From positions 4,870,282 through 4,934,281 of the forward strand of contig NZ_CP111085.1 in the NCBI RefSeq assembly GCF_026278345.1: a stretch of DNA of 64,000 nt, read 5' to 3'. The notes under the pieces were generated by a model. The model was not told the origin of the DNA and made no database searches. It saw only the letters and a program-made list of their open reading frames with translations. Both the position numbers and the translations under genes were made by a program. The DNA is from Tellurirhabdus rosea. GTDB lineage: Bacteria > Bacteroidota > Bacteroidia > Cytophagales > Spirosomataceae. Each line of letters opens with the position of its first letter. The stretch's first letter is position 1. This document shows positions 42,977 to 51,428 of this stretch, in pieces.

Positions 42977-44227
42977 TTAAGACTCCATCTCCATCGGAAT
43001 AGGCTGGTTTTTCTCGCCTTCCCATTTGGAAATAACGCAGGTCGCTACCGCATTGCCCGCCACGCTGGTGGCCGAACGGCCCATGTCCAGGAACGGGTCG
43101 ATGCCCAGAATCAGGGCCAGTCCTTCGGTCGGCAGATCAAACATGGCCATCGTACCGGCAATGACCACCAGCGAGGCGCGGGGGACTCCTGCGATGCCCT
43201 TGGACGTGACCATCAGCGTCAGAAGCATGATAATCTGCTGGTTGACGCTCAGCGGGACGCCGTACGCCTGCGCCAGAAAGCCCGTCGCGAAGGTCATGTA
43301 CATCATCGACCCGTCGAGGTTGAAGGAATAGCCGAGCGGCAGCACAAACCCGATGATGCGCGGCGGCACGCCGAAAGCTTCCAGCGCCTTGATCTGCTGC
43401 GGCAGGGACGCTTCTGAACTGGCCGTGCTGAACGACAGCAGCAGCGACTCCTTCATCTGGTTCATCAGCTTAAAGAACGGAATCCGCATGAAGGCGCAGA
43501 TGCCCGCCAGAATGACGAAAATAAAGAACAGCAGTCCGCCGAAGAAGCAGAGCAGGAGGTAGGCGTACGAAATCAGAATGCCCAGGCCTTTGGCCGCCAC
43601 CACGGCTGTCATGGCCCCAAATACGGCAAACGGAGCCAGTTGCATGACGTAGCCCACCATTTTGAAAACCACCTCGCTGAGCGCGTCGAGGGCCTTCAGC
43701 AGGGATTTGCCTTTTTCGCCGATGGCACCGAGGGCGATGCCGAAAAACAGCGCAAAGACGACGATTTGCAGGATTTCATTTTCCGCCAGCGCCCGGAAAG
43801 CACTGTCCGGGAAGATATGCAGAATAAATTCTTCAATGCCGTTGAGCTTTTTGCCTTCGATTCCGACGCTGGTTCCGGCGGCCGGACGGGGCCAGCTCTG
43901 GATTTCGCCGGGACGGGTGAGGTTGACCACTACCAGACCTACGAGCAGCGACAGGATGGTGGCGAAGTAAAAATAAGCCAGCGTTTTGATGCCAATCCGT
44001 CCAACGGCCTTAAAATCACCCAGTTTGGCGATGCCGACCACCAGCGTCGAAAACACCAGCGGACCGACGATCATTTTGATAAGTTTGAGAAAGACTTTGC
44101 TGATCAGCTGGAATTTGTTGCCAACGTCCGTAGCGGTGTCAGCATCGACCGTGCTGTGCAGAATCTGACCGATTAGGACACCGAGCCCAAAGCCGATGAC
44201 AATTTTAGTGGTGATGTTAAGTTTCAT
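42977..44227 (-). CDS. Dicarboxylate/amino acid:cation symporter (DAACS family)
   Basis: Secondary transporter for C4-dicarboxylates or acidic amino acids, driven by sodium or protons. The 416-residue protein has the family signatures LKLIKMIVGPLVFSTLVVGIAKLGD, the serine-rich re-entrant loop LLSFSTASSEASLPQQI, and FNLDGSMMYMTFATGFLAQAYG (NMDGT-like motif). Further segments are MVTSKGIAGVPRASLVVI and GIDPFLDMGRSATSVAGNAVATCVI, the binding-site helix. Eight membrane helices are expected. The specificity (glutamate, aspartate or succinate) is not decided by sequence. Confidence 0.95.
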   Translation of the reverse strand: MKLNITTKIVIGFGLGVLIGQILHSTVDADTATDVGNKFQLISKVFLKLIKMIVGPLVFSTLVVGIAKLGDFKAVGRIGIKTLAYFYFATILSLLVGLVVVNLTRPGEIQSWPRPAAGTSVGIEGKKLNGIEEFILHIFPDSAFRALAENEILQIVVFALFFGIALGAIGEKGKSLLKALDALSEVVFKMVGYVMQLAPFAVFGAMTAVVAAKGLGILISYAYLLLCFFGGLLFFIFVILAGICAFMRIPFFKLMNQMKESLLLSFSTASSEASLPQQIKALEAFGVPPRIIGFVLPLGYSFNLDGSMMYMTFATGFLAQAYGVPLSVNQQIIMLLTLMVTSKGIAGVPRASLVVIAGTMAMFDLPTEGLALILGIDPFLDMGRSATSVAGNAVATCVISKWEGEKNQPIPMEMES

Positions 44228-44300
44228 TACAAATGGATTCAGACGGGGGCCGGATTCGTTTGGGTAGGTGGCCTGATTTTACAAAAATAGTCGAATTTTC

Positions 44301-44346
44301 GAAAACAACCCTGTCAGCGGCCGAAGACCCTGACAGGGTTGTTTTC
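44301..44346. repeat. CCCTGTCAG palindrome (REP-like family, copy 2)
   Basis: A perfect 17-bp inverted repeat (44301-44317 and 44330-44346; core AACCCTGTCAG) with the 12-base loop CGGCCGAAGACC. It is followed 14 bases later by an inverted copy of the same element. It lies between the divergent symporter and T9SS protein genes. Confidence 0.88.
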
Positions 44347-44360
44347 CTTCTCCCCAGTGC

Positions 44361-44390
44361 CCCTGACAGGGCCTTCGGCCGCTGTCAGGG
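44361..44390. repeat. CCCTGACAG palindrome (REP-like family, copy 3, inverted)
   Basis: A 9-bp stem CCCTGACAG/CTGTCAGGG enclosing GGCCTTCGGCC. Read on the other strand it is the same element as 44301-44346 with a T-A to A-T swap in the stem that keeps pairing intact (compensatory change), and the shared loop CGGCCGAAG. Confidence 0.85.
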
Positions 44391-44454
44391 TTTCCCTTTA
44401 ATCAATTTTCAGAAATGGTAACACCAGTCCCACGCCTTGCCATTTAGAAATGGA

Positions 44455-44462
44455 TAGCTTTG
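44455..44462 (+). promoter_or_regulatory. Bacteroidota -7 promoter motif (TAGCTTTG)
   Basis: An exact TAnnTTTG match 21 bases before ATG 44484. It overlaps the alternative upstream start codon, which supports the shorter protein. Confidence 0.5.
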
Positions 44463-44483
44463 CGCATCATCCTTAGACACTTT

Positions 44484-47400
44484 ATGAAAAAACGGCTACT
44501 TCCCATCTGGGGCGGTTTGATTGGGCTTTTCGCAGGCCTGCATCCGGTTCAGGCACAGGTTCCGCTGCCTTCCGGGGCCACCCCCTACAGTCAGGCTTTC
44601 AACACGCTGCCCGCCAGCGGCACGCTCGCTTTTGCCCAGAACAGCACCCTGCCGGGCTGGTATGCCGAGCGGAGCGGCACCGGCGCCACCCTGACCGCCA
44701 ACAACGGCTCCTCGAACGCCGGTGGACTCTACAGCTACGGCACCGACGGGAACCCTGACCGGGCCCTCGGCAGCCTGGGGTCTGGCAACGCGGCGGCGGG
44801 TAACTTCACGTTCGGATTACGCCTCCGCAACGAAAGCAGCCAGCCCGTTACGTCGCTGACCATCCGCTACACCGGCGAACAGTGGCGCAACAGCGCCGCC
44901 GCGGCCCAGACCGTGACGTTCTCCTACCGGATTTCGGCGACCGCTCTGACCACTACCGAACCCGGCGGCGGCGAGGTGCCTTCCGGCTTTACGGCCGTTC
45001 CCGACCTCAACTTTACCAGCCCCGTTACCGGCGGCACCGCCGGGGCGCTGGACGGCAATGCGGCCGCCAACCGCCAGGAAAAAACCTTCACCCTGACGGG
45101 CATCTCCATTCCGGTCAACGGAGAAATTCTGCTCCGCTGGTACGACCCCGACCATACCGGCTCGGACCACGGGCTGGCCATCGACGAAGTGTCCGTGACG
45201 GGACCGGGGACCACCAACGGACAGGCCAGCGTGTCGGTCAATGCCAACTTCAACACCTTTACGACCAGCGCCGGAACGCCCTCCGCTCCGCAAAGCTACA
45301 CGCTGACCGGCCGGAATATCACCGCCACCGATAATCTGGTCGTGACCGCCACCAACGGGTTTGAAGTGGACTTCGGCAATGGCTTCAAAACGGAGGAGAC
45401 CGTGCCGGGCAGCCGGTTCGTGGGCAATGCCAGTATCGTGGGCAGTGTGCGGCTGAACCGCTCTACGGTTGGCGCGGTGACCGGGATACTCCGGCATCAG
45501 GTGGGCAGCAACATTCAGAGCTTTTCGGTCCTGGGCAACGTGACGGCCGGCTCCGGAACCGGGTTTGCCACCATCGCCGACGCCCGTTCGCGGCCCGACA
45601 ACACGCCGCTTTCGGCACTGCCCGGCGGTCGCATCGCGGGTCGGGTGACGGCCAGCAACCAGTTTGGCACCACCGCCTTCATTCAGGATGCTACGGGCGG
45701 AATCGCCATTTTCTCGGCCACGTTTGCCGGGGGCGTTCAGATCGGCGACTCCGTGCAGGTGACGGGCGGGACCATCACCTCGTTCAACCAGTTGAAACAG
45801 GTCGGCGGGACCGTCACGTTTACGAACATCGGCCCGGTCGGAGCTCCGGTCCCGAAAGTCGTTCCGGTGAATCAGCTGGCCAATTACGAAGGGCAGCTGG
45901 TGACCGTTTCCGACGCCCGCATTCGCCCCCTGACCACGGTAGCCTCGCCGACGCCGCGGTTTGTCTTTACGCCGGATGCCAATTTCGGCCTTTCGGATGC
46001 CACCGGGTCGGCCCAGGTCCGGATTGTCCGGACGACCAACCTGCCGGGCTACCAGAACCCCGGTTCGACCATTCCGCTGACCGGCATCGTAGGCCGTTTC
46101 CGGACGGATATTCAGGTGCAGCCGCGCTTTGTGGCGGATGTCAGCGGAACGACGCGCTACGAAATTCCGGAAGGAAACCTCAACCGCAGTCAGACACTCG
46201 ACGTAGCGGCCTGGAACATCGAATGGCTCGGCAATACCGGCAACGGCCCGACGAACGAAAACCAGCAGTTTGCCAACGCCATTCAGGTAATTAACAGCCT
46301 GCAGTCGGATGTGGTCGTGCTGGAAGAAATCTCGTCGCCCGACGCCATCAACCGGCTGGTCGCGGGGCTGCCGGGCTATCAGGGCAACTGTTCGCCTTTT
46401 GTCTCCAATAACCCCGGTCACGAAATTCCGCCCAATCCCGCCACGCCAACCACGGTGCCCGGCGACGCCCAGCGGGTTTGTATCCTGTATAAGTCCGATG
46501 TGCTGACGCTGGTCGCGCAGCGGCCCCTGCTGGAGCGGGCCCAGCCGCTGCCGGGCTATCCGGCCGACCCGTCCAACTTCTGGGCTTCGGGCCGTTATCC
46601 GTACCTGTGGACGTTTACGACGACGGCAAACGGGCAGACGGTGCGGCTTAACGTGGTCGGTGTTCATGCCAAAGCCAATACCGACCAGCCCGACAGCTAC
46701 AACCGCCGCCGCTACGACGCCCGGGTGCTGTACGACTCGCTGAACGCCCAGTTTCCGAACGAACTGCTGCTGGTGGCCGGCGATTTCAACGATGATATCG
46801 ACCTGACCGTGGCGACCGACCCCGGCATCACGTCCACAGAATCGACCTACAAGCCATTTGTGGACGATCCGGCGCGCTACACCTTCGTCACCCGACCGCT
46901 GAGCGACAACGGCTTCCGGACGTTCCTGACCAGTGACAACGTCATTGACCACATTCTGGTGTCCAACAAACTGGCTCCGGCTTTCCTTCCTGAATCGGTA
47001 GGGGTGGGAACACCGTTTACGTTTATTCCGGATTACGGCAACACGACCTCCGACCACCTTCCGGTGGTGGCGCGCTTCAACCTTACGCAGGTGGCAACCG
47101 GCTCGCAGCCTCTGGCCCTGCTGCTGCCGACCTACGACTGCACGACCGGTCGGCTGGAAGTCCGTACGCAGGGTGGCAACGGCCAGCCGATTGAATACCG
47201 GATTGCCGGACTGCGTCACTGGTCAACGGACGCGGTGTTCGCGGTGCCGACCTGGCAGCGGGAGAACACGACATTCACCATTCAGGCGCGGCAGTGGGAC
47301 GGGGCGGCTTACCGGGAAGTACAAATCCAGTTTGGCGCCAGTTGCCAGCCGGTCACGGTGCCGCCCGGCGGAAACCAGCCGTTGTCGCTGCTGAGTCCGG

Positions 47401-47897
47401 CGTTTAGCTGCGGCACGGGCGAACTGCGGCTGCAACCTTCCGGCGGCAACGGCCAGCCGATCGAATACCGCATCGCGGGGCTGCGCGACTGGTCAACCAG
47501 TCCGGTGTTTACGGTGCCGACCTGGCAGCGCAGCGGGGTGACCTTCACCGTTGAGGCCCGGCAAACGGGCGGCGGGGCGGCCACGCAGACCTTCAGCACG
47601 ACCTGTACGGCCGGAGCGCGCCTCGATGCCGAAACGGCCGCTTCTGAATTCTCGGTTTCGGTGCTGAGCAACCCCTTCTCGGACGTGCTTCGCCTTCAGG
47701 TGGCGGGTCCCGCCGGGCGGCCGCTTTCGCTGGAGCTGGTAGACGTGTATGGACGAACGGTAACCCAGCATCCGATGAAAACGACGGGCCAGCAGCAGGT
47801 CGTTACCCTCAAAGCCGAATGGGCCGGACCGGGGCTGTACCTGCTGCGGGCGCGCTCGGATGAAAAGGTAAAATTAATCCGTGTGCTGAAGCAGTAA
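44484..47897 (+). CDS. Secreted T9SS cargo with endonuclease/exonuclease/phosphatase domain
   Basis: A 1137-residue secreted protein. Signal peptide MKKRLLPIWGGLIGLFAGLHPVQA; N-terminal beta domains (about 25-250, ending DHGLAIDEVSVTG); an OB-like/DUF5689-type stretch (about 370-560); then a DNase I-like EEP domain (about 565-870) with DVAAWNIEWLG, DVVVLEEISS, LNVVGVHAKAN, LLVAGDFNDDID and TTSDHLPVVARF, so the catalytic Asn, Glu, His and Asp positions are present. Two 80-residue Cys-bearing modules follow (47106-47606), then a T9SS sorting domain (VLSNPFSDVLRLQV ... LYLLRARSDEKVKLIRVLK). The likely role is an extracellular nuclease or phosphodiesterase; the substrate is unproven. Confidence 0.88.
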   Translation: MKKRLLPIWGGLIGLFAGLHPVQAQVPLPSGATPYSQAFNTLPASGTLAFAQNSTLPGWYAERSGTGATLTANNGSSNAGGLYSYGTDGNPDRALGSLGSGNAAAGNFTFGLRLRNESSQPVTSLTIRYTGEQWRNSAAAAQTVTFSYRISATALTTTEPGGGEVPSGFTAVPDLNFTSPVTGGTAGALDGNAAANRQEKTFTLTGISIPVNGEILLRWYDPDHTGSDHGLAIDEVSVTGPGTTNGQASVSVNANFNTFTTSAGTPSAPQSYTLTGRNITATDNLVVTATNGFEVDFGNGFKTEETVPGSRFVGNASIVGSVRLNRSTVGAVTGILRHQVGSNIQSFSVLGNVTAGSGTGFATIADARSRPDNTPLSALPGGRIAGRVTASNQFGTTAFIQDATGGIAIFSATFAGGVQIGDSVQVTGGTITSFNQLKQVGGTVTFTNIGPVGAPVPKVVPVNQLANYEGQLVTVSDARIRPLTTVASPTPRFVFTPDANFGLSDATGSAQVRIVRTTNLPGYQNPGSTIPLTGIVGRFRTDIQVQPRFVADVSGTTRYEIPEGNLNRSQTLDVAAWNIEWLGNTGNGPTNENQQFANAIQVINSLQSDVVVLEEISSPDAINRLVAGLPGYQGNCSPFVSNNPGHEIPPNPATPTTVPGDAQRVCILYKSDVLTLVAQRPLLERAQPLPGYPADPSNFWASGRYPYLWTFTTTANGQTVRLNVVGVHAKANTDQPDSYNRRRYDARVLYDSLNAQFPNELLLVAGDFNDDIDLTVATDPGITSTESTYKPFVDDPARYTFVTRPLSDNGFRTFLTSDNVIDHILVSNKLAPAFLPESVGVGTPFTFIPDYGNTTSDHLPVVARFNLTQVATGSQPLALLLPTYDCTTGRLEVRTQGGNGQPIEYRIAGLRHWSTDAVFAVPTWQRENTTFTIQARQWDGAAYREVQIQFGASCQPVTVPPGGNQPLSLLSPAFSCGTGELRLQPSGGNGQPIEYRIAGLRDWSTSPVFTVPTWQRSGVTFTVEARQTGGGAATQTFSTTCTAGARLDAETAASEFSVSVLSNPFSDVLRLQVAGPAGRPLSLELVDVYGRTVTQHPMKTTGQQQVVTLKAEWAGPGLYLLRARSDEKVKLIRVLKQ
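47106..47606 (+). repeat. Two copies of an 80-residue protein module
   Basis: Copies at 47106-47345 and 47376-47606 share LxPxYxCxTGxLxxxxxGGNG, QPIEYRIAGLRxWS, PVFxVPTWQR and FTxxARQ, each with two cysteines about 70 residues apart. The same module occurs three times in the next gene. Confidence 0.85.
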
Positions 47898-47930
47898 ACC
47901 GCCTTTTACAAGGCAGTTTGAGGAATTGAT

Positions 47931-47982
47931 AAACGCCGGAAGGCTGTCAGAACCAACGGATTCTGACAGCCTTCCGGCGTTT
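47931..47982. terminator. Strong hairpin after the EEP-domain gene
   Basis: A perfect 22-bp inverted repeat (47931-47952 and 47961-47982; core CGCCGGAAGGCTGTCAG) with an 8-base loop CCAACGGA and T-rich sequence after it. It lies 33 bases after the stop at 47897. Confidence 0.9.
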
Positions 47983-48103
47983 TGGTTTGGTTTTATTTTA
48001 CCGTTTACTAAAAAATACGGCAGGAAATAATTTCTGCTTACAACGGTGGAGCCTGCCCGGTAATCTTTGCGCCAATAGCTGTCTGTTCCAAACCACACCC
48101 TGT

Positions 48104-50626
48104 ATGAAAAAACCTCTCCGCACCCTGTCGGTGGTTCGGTGGCTGCTCGCCTGCCTGACCGCCCTGCTGCTCTACCTTCCTGCCCCTGCTCAGCCTCTGG
48201 GCATCAGCGTGGTCAAAGACATTATTCCTGAACGAGACGGCAACGGCGGGCTTTCTTCCCAGCCCAACCAGCTTGCCGCGACCAGCCGCTACCTGTTTTT
48301 CACCGCTTACGTGACCGCCAGTGATTTCTCCGTCCGGGGGCTGTACGCCACTAATGGGACCGAAGCGGGGACCGTTCTGCTCAAAACCTACGTGGACCAG
48401 AGGACCGGCGAAGGGCGGATTGAGGACGTACAGGTCATCAACGACCGGTTTTACTTCGTCTTTGCCCGCGAACTCTGGACCTCGGACGGGACGCCCGGAG
48501 GCACGCGCCGCATCGCCGCGATCAACATTCCCGCCACCCGGACAGACCCCGGCGACATCCGCCTGATCGGGGGCGTCAACAACCGAATCCTGTTCCGGGT
48601 CCGCAGCACGCTGGAAACGCAGCTCTGGTCGAGCGATGGGACCGAGGCGGGCACGACCCGGCTGGCGACGGTGGAAGTTGAAAGTTACGAAACCAAAAAG
48701 GCTCTGGCGAACCTCAACGGGAAAGCCTACTTCGTCAGCATGGCGCAGCCGCCGGGTTCGGTGGGCGGCGTGACCGGCATCAACGGGGTGCCCGGCATTC
48801 TGTGGGAAACCGATGGGACGCCCGAAGGAACCCGCAACCTGACCGGTCTGGACCTTAGATTCAGTTCGCCGCCCGTGGTGTTCAACAACCGGCTGTATCT
48901 GTACGGATTGACCACCAATACCACCCCCGACCAGGTGACCGGCGTACTGAGGCTTTACCAGACCGACGGGACGGCGGCGGGAATCACGATGATTAAGGAA
49001 ATTCCGTATTCGACGACGCTCCGGCGTTTCTCCATCATCCGGCAACTGCCCGTCGTCAGCAACGGATTCTATTTTGTAACGCCGGACCGGAATCTTTACA
49101 AATCGAACGGAACGGCCTCCGGTACGGAGCTTCTCGGAGCCATCAGCAGTTCGGTGGACCCGGGCTACCCCGGCGATGCGCTCTCGTCGTTCACAACCGT
49201 AGGCAACACGCTCTATTTTGTGCGTAACCTGATCGACATTCGAAGCCGGATTTCGACCGAATTTGAACTCTGGAAGTCGGACGGAACGCCTGCCGGAACC
49301 GGGCTGGTCGCTCGCCTCATCAGCAGCGAAGGCGATATGTCGGTGCCGGTAACGCTGATTTCGTTCAATGGGAAAGTCTATTTCCGGGCCCGTAGTCAGG
49401 TTGCCGGTCTCGAACTGTGGGAGTCCAACGGCACCGCCGCCGGAACGCAGCTGGCCGCTTCGATCTATCCCGGCCCCGAAAGCAGCAGCCCCGACGACCT
49501 GACGATCTTCCGGAATGGCCTGTACTTCTCCGCCCGGACCCTGGCTTACGGCCGTGAACTGATGAGCGTGCCCGGCCCGGCGACAGAGCCTGTCGGTGAA
49601 CCCCTGACGCTGCTGGAACCGGTTTATTCCTGTTTGAGCGGACGGGTGACGGTCGGGTTTCTGGATGTGCAGATCAGCGGCGGCGACGGTACGCCCGTCG
49701 AATACCGGGTTGCCGGATTGCGCGATTGGGACACCGCCCCCAGATTCAACGTGCCGCCTCATCAGCTGGAGGGCACCACGTTTGTGATCGAAGCGCGGCA
49801 GAGCGGCCGGGTGGTCCAGAGAACCTACACGACCGTCTGCACCAACTTTTCCAGCCAGTCGCTGGCCATCGACGACATTGTGTACGACTGCAACACCCGG
49901 CAGCTGCGCGTGATTGCCAGCGGTATCAATCCGTCGGCGCCGGTCGAATACCAGCTTCTTCCCGTGGCGCCTTATCAGTCGTCGCCGGTGTTTCAGGCCG
50001 GGCAGGCGGGCTTCGAGAACACGGTTCTGGATGTGTTTGTCCGGCAAAACGGCGTGGTGGTCCGGCGCACGTTCCGGGTGCCATTCTGCGACCCGACCCG
50101 GCTGGTGATCAAAACCACGGACTACAACTGCACCACGGGCGACCTGGAAGTGGTGGCTGCGGGCAACGACGGCAACCCCAAGGAATACCGCATCGTTGGC
50201 CTGCGCGACTGGAGTCCGGACCCCGTGTTCAACATTCCGGTCTGGCAGCGGCAGAACGTCCTTTTTACGGTCGAAGTGCGCATGGGTAGCCAGTACCAGA
50301 GCCAGAGTTTCCTGAGCCAGCCGTGTTCGGGAGCACAGGCCCGTACGGGGGCCGAGGGGCAGAAGGAAGGAACCGGCCTCGTGCTGACCACCGGCAGAAA
50401 CCCGGTCACGGACAAGCTCGACGTGGAGGTTCGCGGGGCGGGTAATCAGCCGCTGGTGCTGACGCTGACCGACCTGACCGGCCGACCCGTAGCCACGCGC
50501 CGCATCGACCAGCCGGCTGAGGTCGAACGTCAGACGTTCGACCTCAGCCACCAGGCGGCCGGAGCCCTGATTCTGCGGGCGGCCACGGCTGCGCAAAGCC
50601 AGACCCTGCGCATTCTGAAAAATTAA
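48104..50626 (+). CDS. Secreted ELWxxDGT-repeat protein with T9SS sorting domain
   Basis: An 840-residue secreted protein. ATG 48104 (MKKPLRTLSVVRWLLACLTALLLYLPAPA) starts the signal peptide. Residues about 30-480 form a propeller of ELWxxDGTxxGT repeats (ELWTSDGTPGGT, QLWSSDGTEAGT, ILWETDGTPEGT, RLYQTDGTAAGI, ELWKSDGTPAGT, ELWESNGTAAGT). Three 80-residue Cys modules follow (49598-50326), the same type as in the preceding gene. The end is a T9SS C-terminal domain (VLTLTDLTGRPVATRRI ... LILRAATAAQSQTLRILKN). A TAATCTTTG sequence at 48060-48069 may be the promoter. The surface or extracellular role is unknown, perhaps adhesion. Confidence 0.88.
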   Translation: MKKPLRTLSVVRWLLACLTALLLYLPAPAQPLGISVVKDIIPERDGNGGLSSQPNQLAATSRYLFFTAYVTASDFSVRGLYATNGTEAGTVLLKTYVDQRTGEGRIEDVQVINDRFYFVFARELWTSDGTPGGTRRIAAINIPATRTDPGDIRLIGGVNNRILFRVRSTLETQLWSSDGTEAGTTRLATVEVESYETKKALANLNGKAYFVSMAQPPGSVGGVTGINGVPGILWETDGTPEGTRNLTGLDLRFSSPPVVFNNRLYLYGLTTNTTPDQVTGVLRLYQTDGTAAGITMIKEIPYSTTLRRFSIIRQLPVVSNGFYFVTPDRNLYKSNGTASGTELLGAISSSVDPGYPGDALSSFTTVGNTLYFVRNLIDIRSRISTEFELWKSDGTPAGTGLVARLISSEGDMSVPVTLISFNGKVYFRARSQVAGLELWESNGTAAGTQLAASIYPGPESSSPDDLTIFRNGLYFSARTLAYGRELMSVPGPATEPVGEPLTLLEPVYSCLSGRVTVGFLDVQISGGDGTPVEYRVAGLRDWDTAPRFNVPPHQLEGTTFVIEARQSGRVVQRTYTTVCTNFSSQSLAIDDIVYDCNTRQLRVIASGINPSAPVEYQLLPVAPYQSSPVFQAGQAGFENTVLDVFVRQNGVVVRRTFRVPFCDPTRLVIKTTDYNCTTGDLEVVAAGNDGNPKEYRIVGLRDWSPDPVFNIPVWQRQNVLFTVEVRMGSQYQSQSFLSQPCSGAQARTGAEGQKEGTGLVLTTGRNPVTDKLDVEVRGAGNQPLVLTLTDLTGRPVATRRIDQPAEVERQTFDLSHQAAGALILRAATAAQSQTLRILKN
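49598..50326 (+). repeat. Three copies of the 80-residue protein module
   Basis: Copies at 49598-49840, 49856-50089 and 50096-50326. Copies 1 and 3 keep YRxxGLRDW and the PxF/VF hydrophobic pair; copy 2 is divergent (VEYQLLPVAPYQSSPVF). All retain the paired cysteines. Confidence 0.82.
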
Positions 50627-50640
50627 GCCCGGTGTGGGAT

Positions 50641-50672
50641 GGGCTTCCCCATTTTCTTTCCGGAGGAAGCCC
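50641..50672 (+). terminator. Terminator-like hairpin after the ELWxxDGT gene
   Basis: An 8-bp stem GGGCTTCC/GGAAGCCC with a 16-base loop, then GTCTTTTCC. It lies 14 bases after the stop at 50626. Confidence 0.55.
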
Positions 50673-50850
50673 GTCTTTTCCGTTCATCAGCTGAAGCCCA
50701 CACGAATTCAAAATTGCTCAGGCTGTCGTAAATGGTAACAAACTCTGGCGAACCGAGGTGCCAACCGGGGGCTTTTGCTCCGGGCCTCCAGCGGTGACCA
50801 GAGCCGGACCAGAAGAACCTTGAAAAATTAATGGAGAAGTAGAATAAATC

Positions 50851-50884
50851 TAGCTCCGTCGCTGGCAACAGACAGGCGGAGCTA
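50851..50884. terminator. Hairpin at the end of the SRPBCC gene
   Basis: An 8-bp stem TAGCTCCG/CGGAGCTA with an 18-base loop. A T run follows on the plus strand; on the minus strand it overlaps the stop codon of the gene ending at 50882. Confidence 0.55.
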
Positions 50885-51328
50885 ATTTTTTTGAGCGAAA
50901 CTACGCTTGTAGATCGGCTTCCGGTAAGCGAATTGTGCCCAGAGCAGGGGATAGAACAGGAGGTCAGTCAGCAGGCCGCCGGGCGTGCGGTAGGTGATTT
51001 CGTCGGCGATCAGGGTCTGATTCCCCTGCCGGATGAGCCGGTGTTTGTGCCGCCAGGAAGAGAGAAAGAAAGGCAGTTTGGTGCCTTCGTCGATGAAGAA
51101 AATCTCGTCGGCCGTTTCCTGCTGGTCGGTAATGAGACTGATCCAGTCCTGGCCAAAAAGCAGAAAATTGAGGCGGAGATGCACCACATCGCCTTTCTGG
51201 CACCCGTCGAAGCGGAGGGCCTTTACGGGCGGGAAGGGCGGACTGAGCTGGTTGAATAACGTCTCGTCAAATCCCGCCCAAACCTGGGCGAGCGGCTGGC
51301 GGACGGGCGTACGGAGGGTGAGGCGCAT
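50882..51328 (-). CDS. SRPBCC-fold ligand-binding protein
   Basis: A 148-residue cytosolic protein of the START/SRPBCC (helix-grip) class. ATG 51326-51328 (MRLTLRTPVRQPLAQVWAGFDETLF) fits the family beginning, with the first strand and VWAGF helix. Later parts are KGDVVHLRLNFLLFGQDWISLITD, the strand IDEGTKLPFFLSSWRHKHRLI, and the C-terminal helix LLTDLLFYPLLWAQFAYRK. A frame extension from 51406 runs through the repeat element and is rejected. Ligand and function are unknown. It is separated from glyS downstream by the repeat element at 51341-51428 upstream of its start. Confidence 0.75.
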   Translation of the reverse strand: MRLTLRTPVRQPLAQVWAGFDETLFNQLSPPFPPVKALRFDGCQKGDVVHLRLNFLLFGQDWISLITDQQETADEIFFIDEGTKLPFFLSSWRHKHRLIRQGNQTLIADEITYRTPGGLLTDLLFYPLLWAQFAYRKPIYKRSFAQKN

Positions 51329-51340
51329 AAGAAAGGGTGA

Positions 51341-51428
51341 AGATTGAATGTTGAATGTTGAATGTTGAAGGATGCGGAAGGGAGTACATTTGGCATCATT
51401 CAACATTCAACCTTCAACCTTCAACATT
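51341..51428. repeat. Inverted repeat of heptamer units (element D)
   Basis: Left arm (51341-51371) has units ATTGAATG, TTGAATG, TTGAATG, TTGAAGG; the right arm (51395-51428) read on the other strand has TTGAAGG, TTGAAGG, TTGAATG, TTGAATG. The arms pair with a few unit-level mismatches around a 25-base spacer that holds GATGCGGAAGG. It lies between two minus-strand genes. Confidence 0.85.

Noticed and set aside
44817-47219. An 800-codon open frame antisense to the EEP-domain gene
   Set aside because: The translation is Gly/Arg/His-rich shadow sequence without motifs; the plus-strand gene is supported by a signal peptide, catalytic motifs and a sorting domain.
48038-50596. An 852-codon open frame antisense to the ELWxxDGT gene
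   Set aside because: Same reasons: arginine- and glycine-rich shadow of a strongly supported gene.
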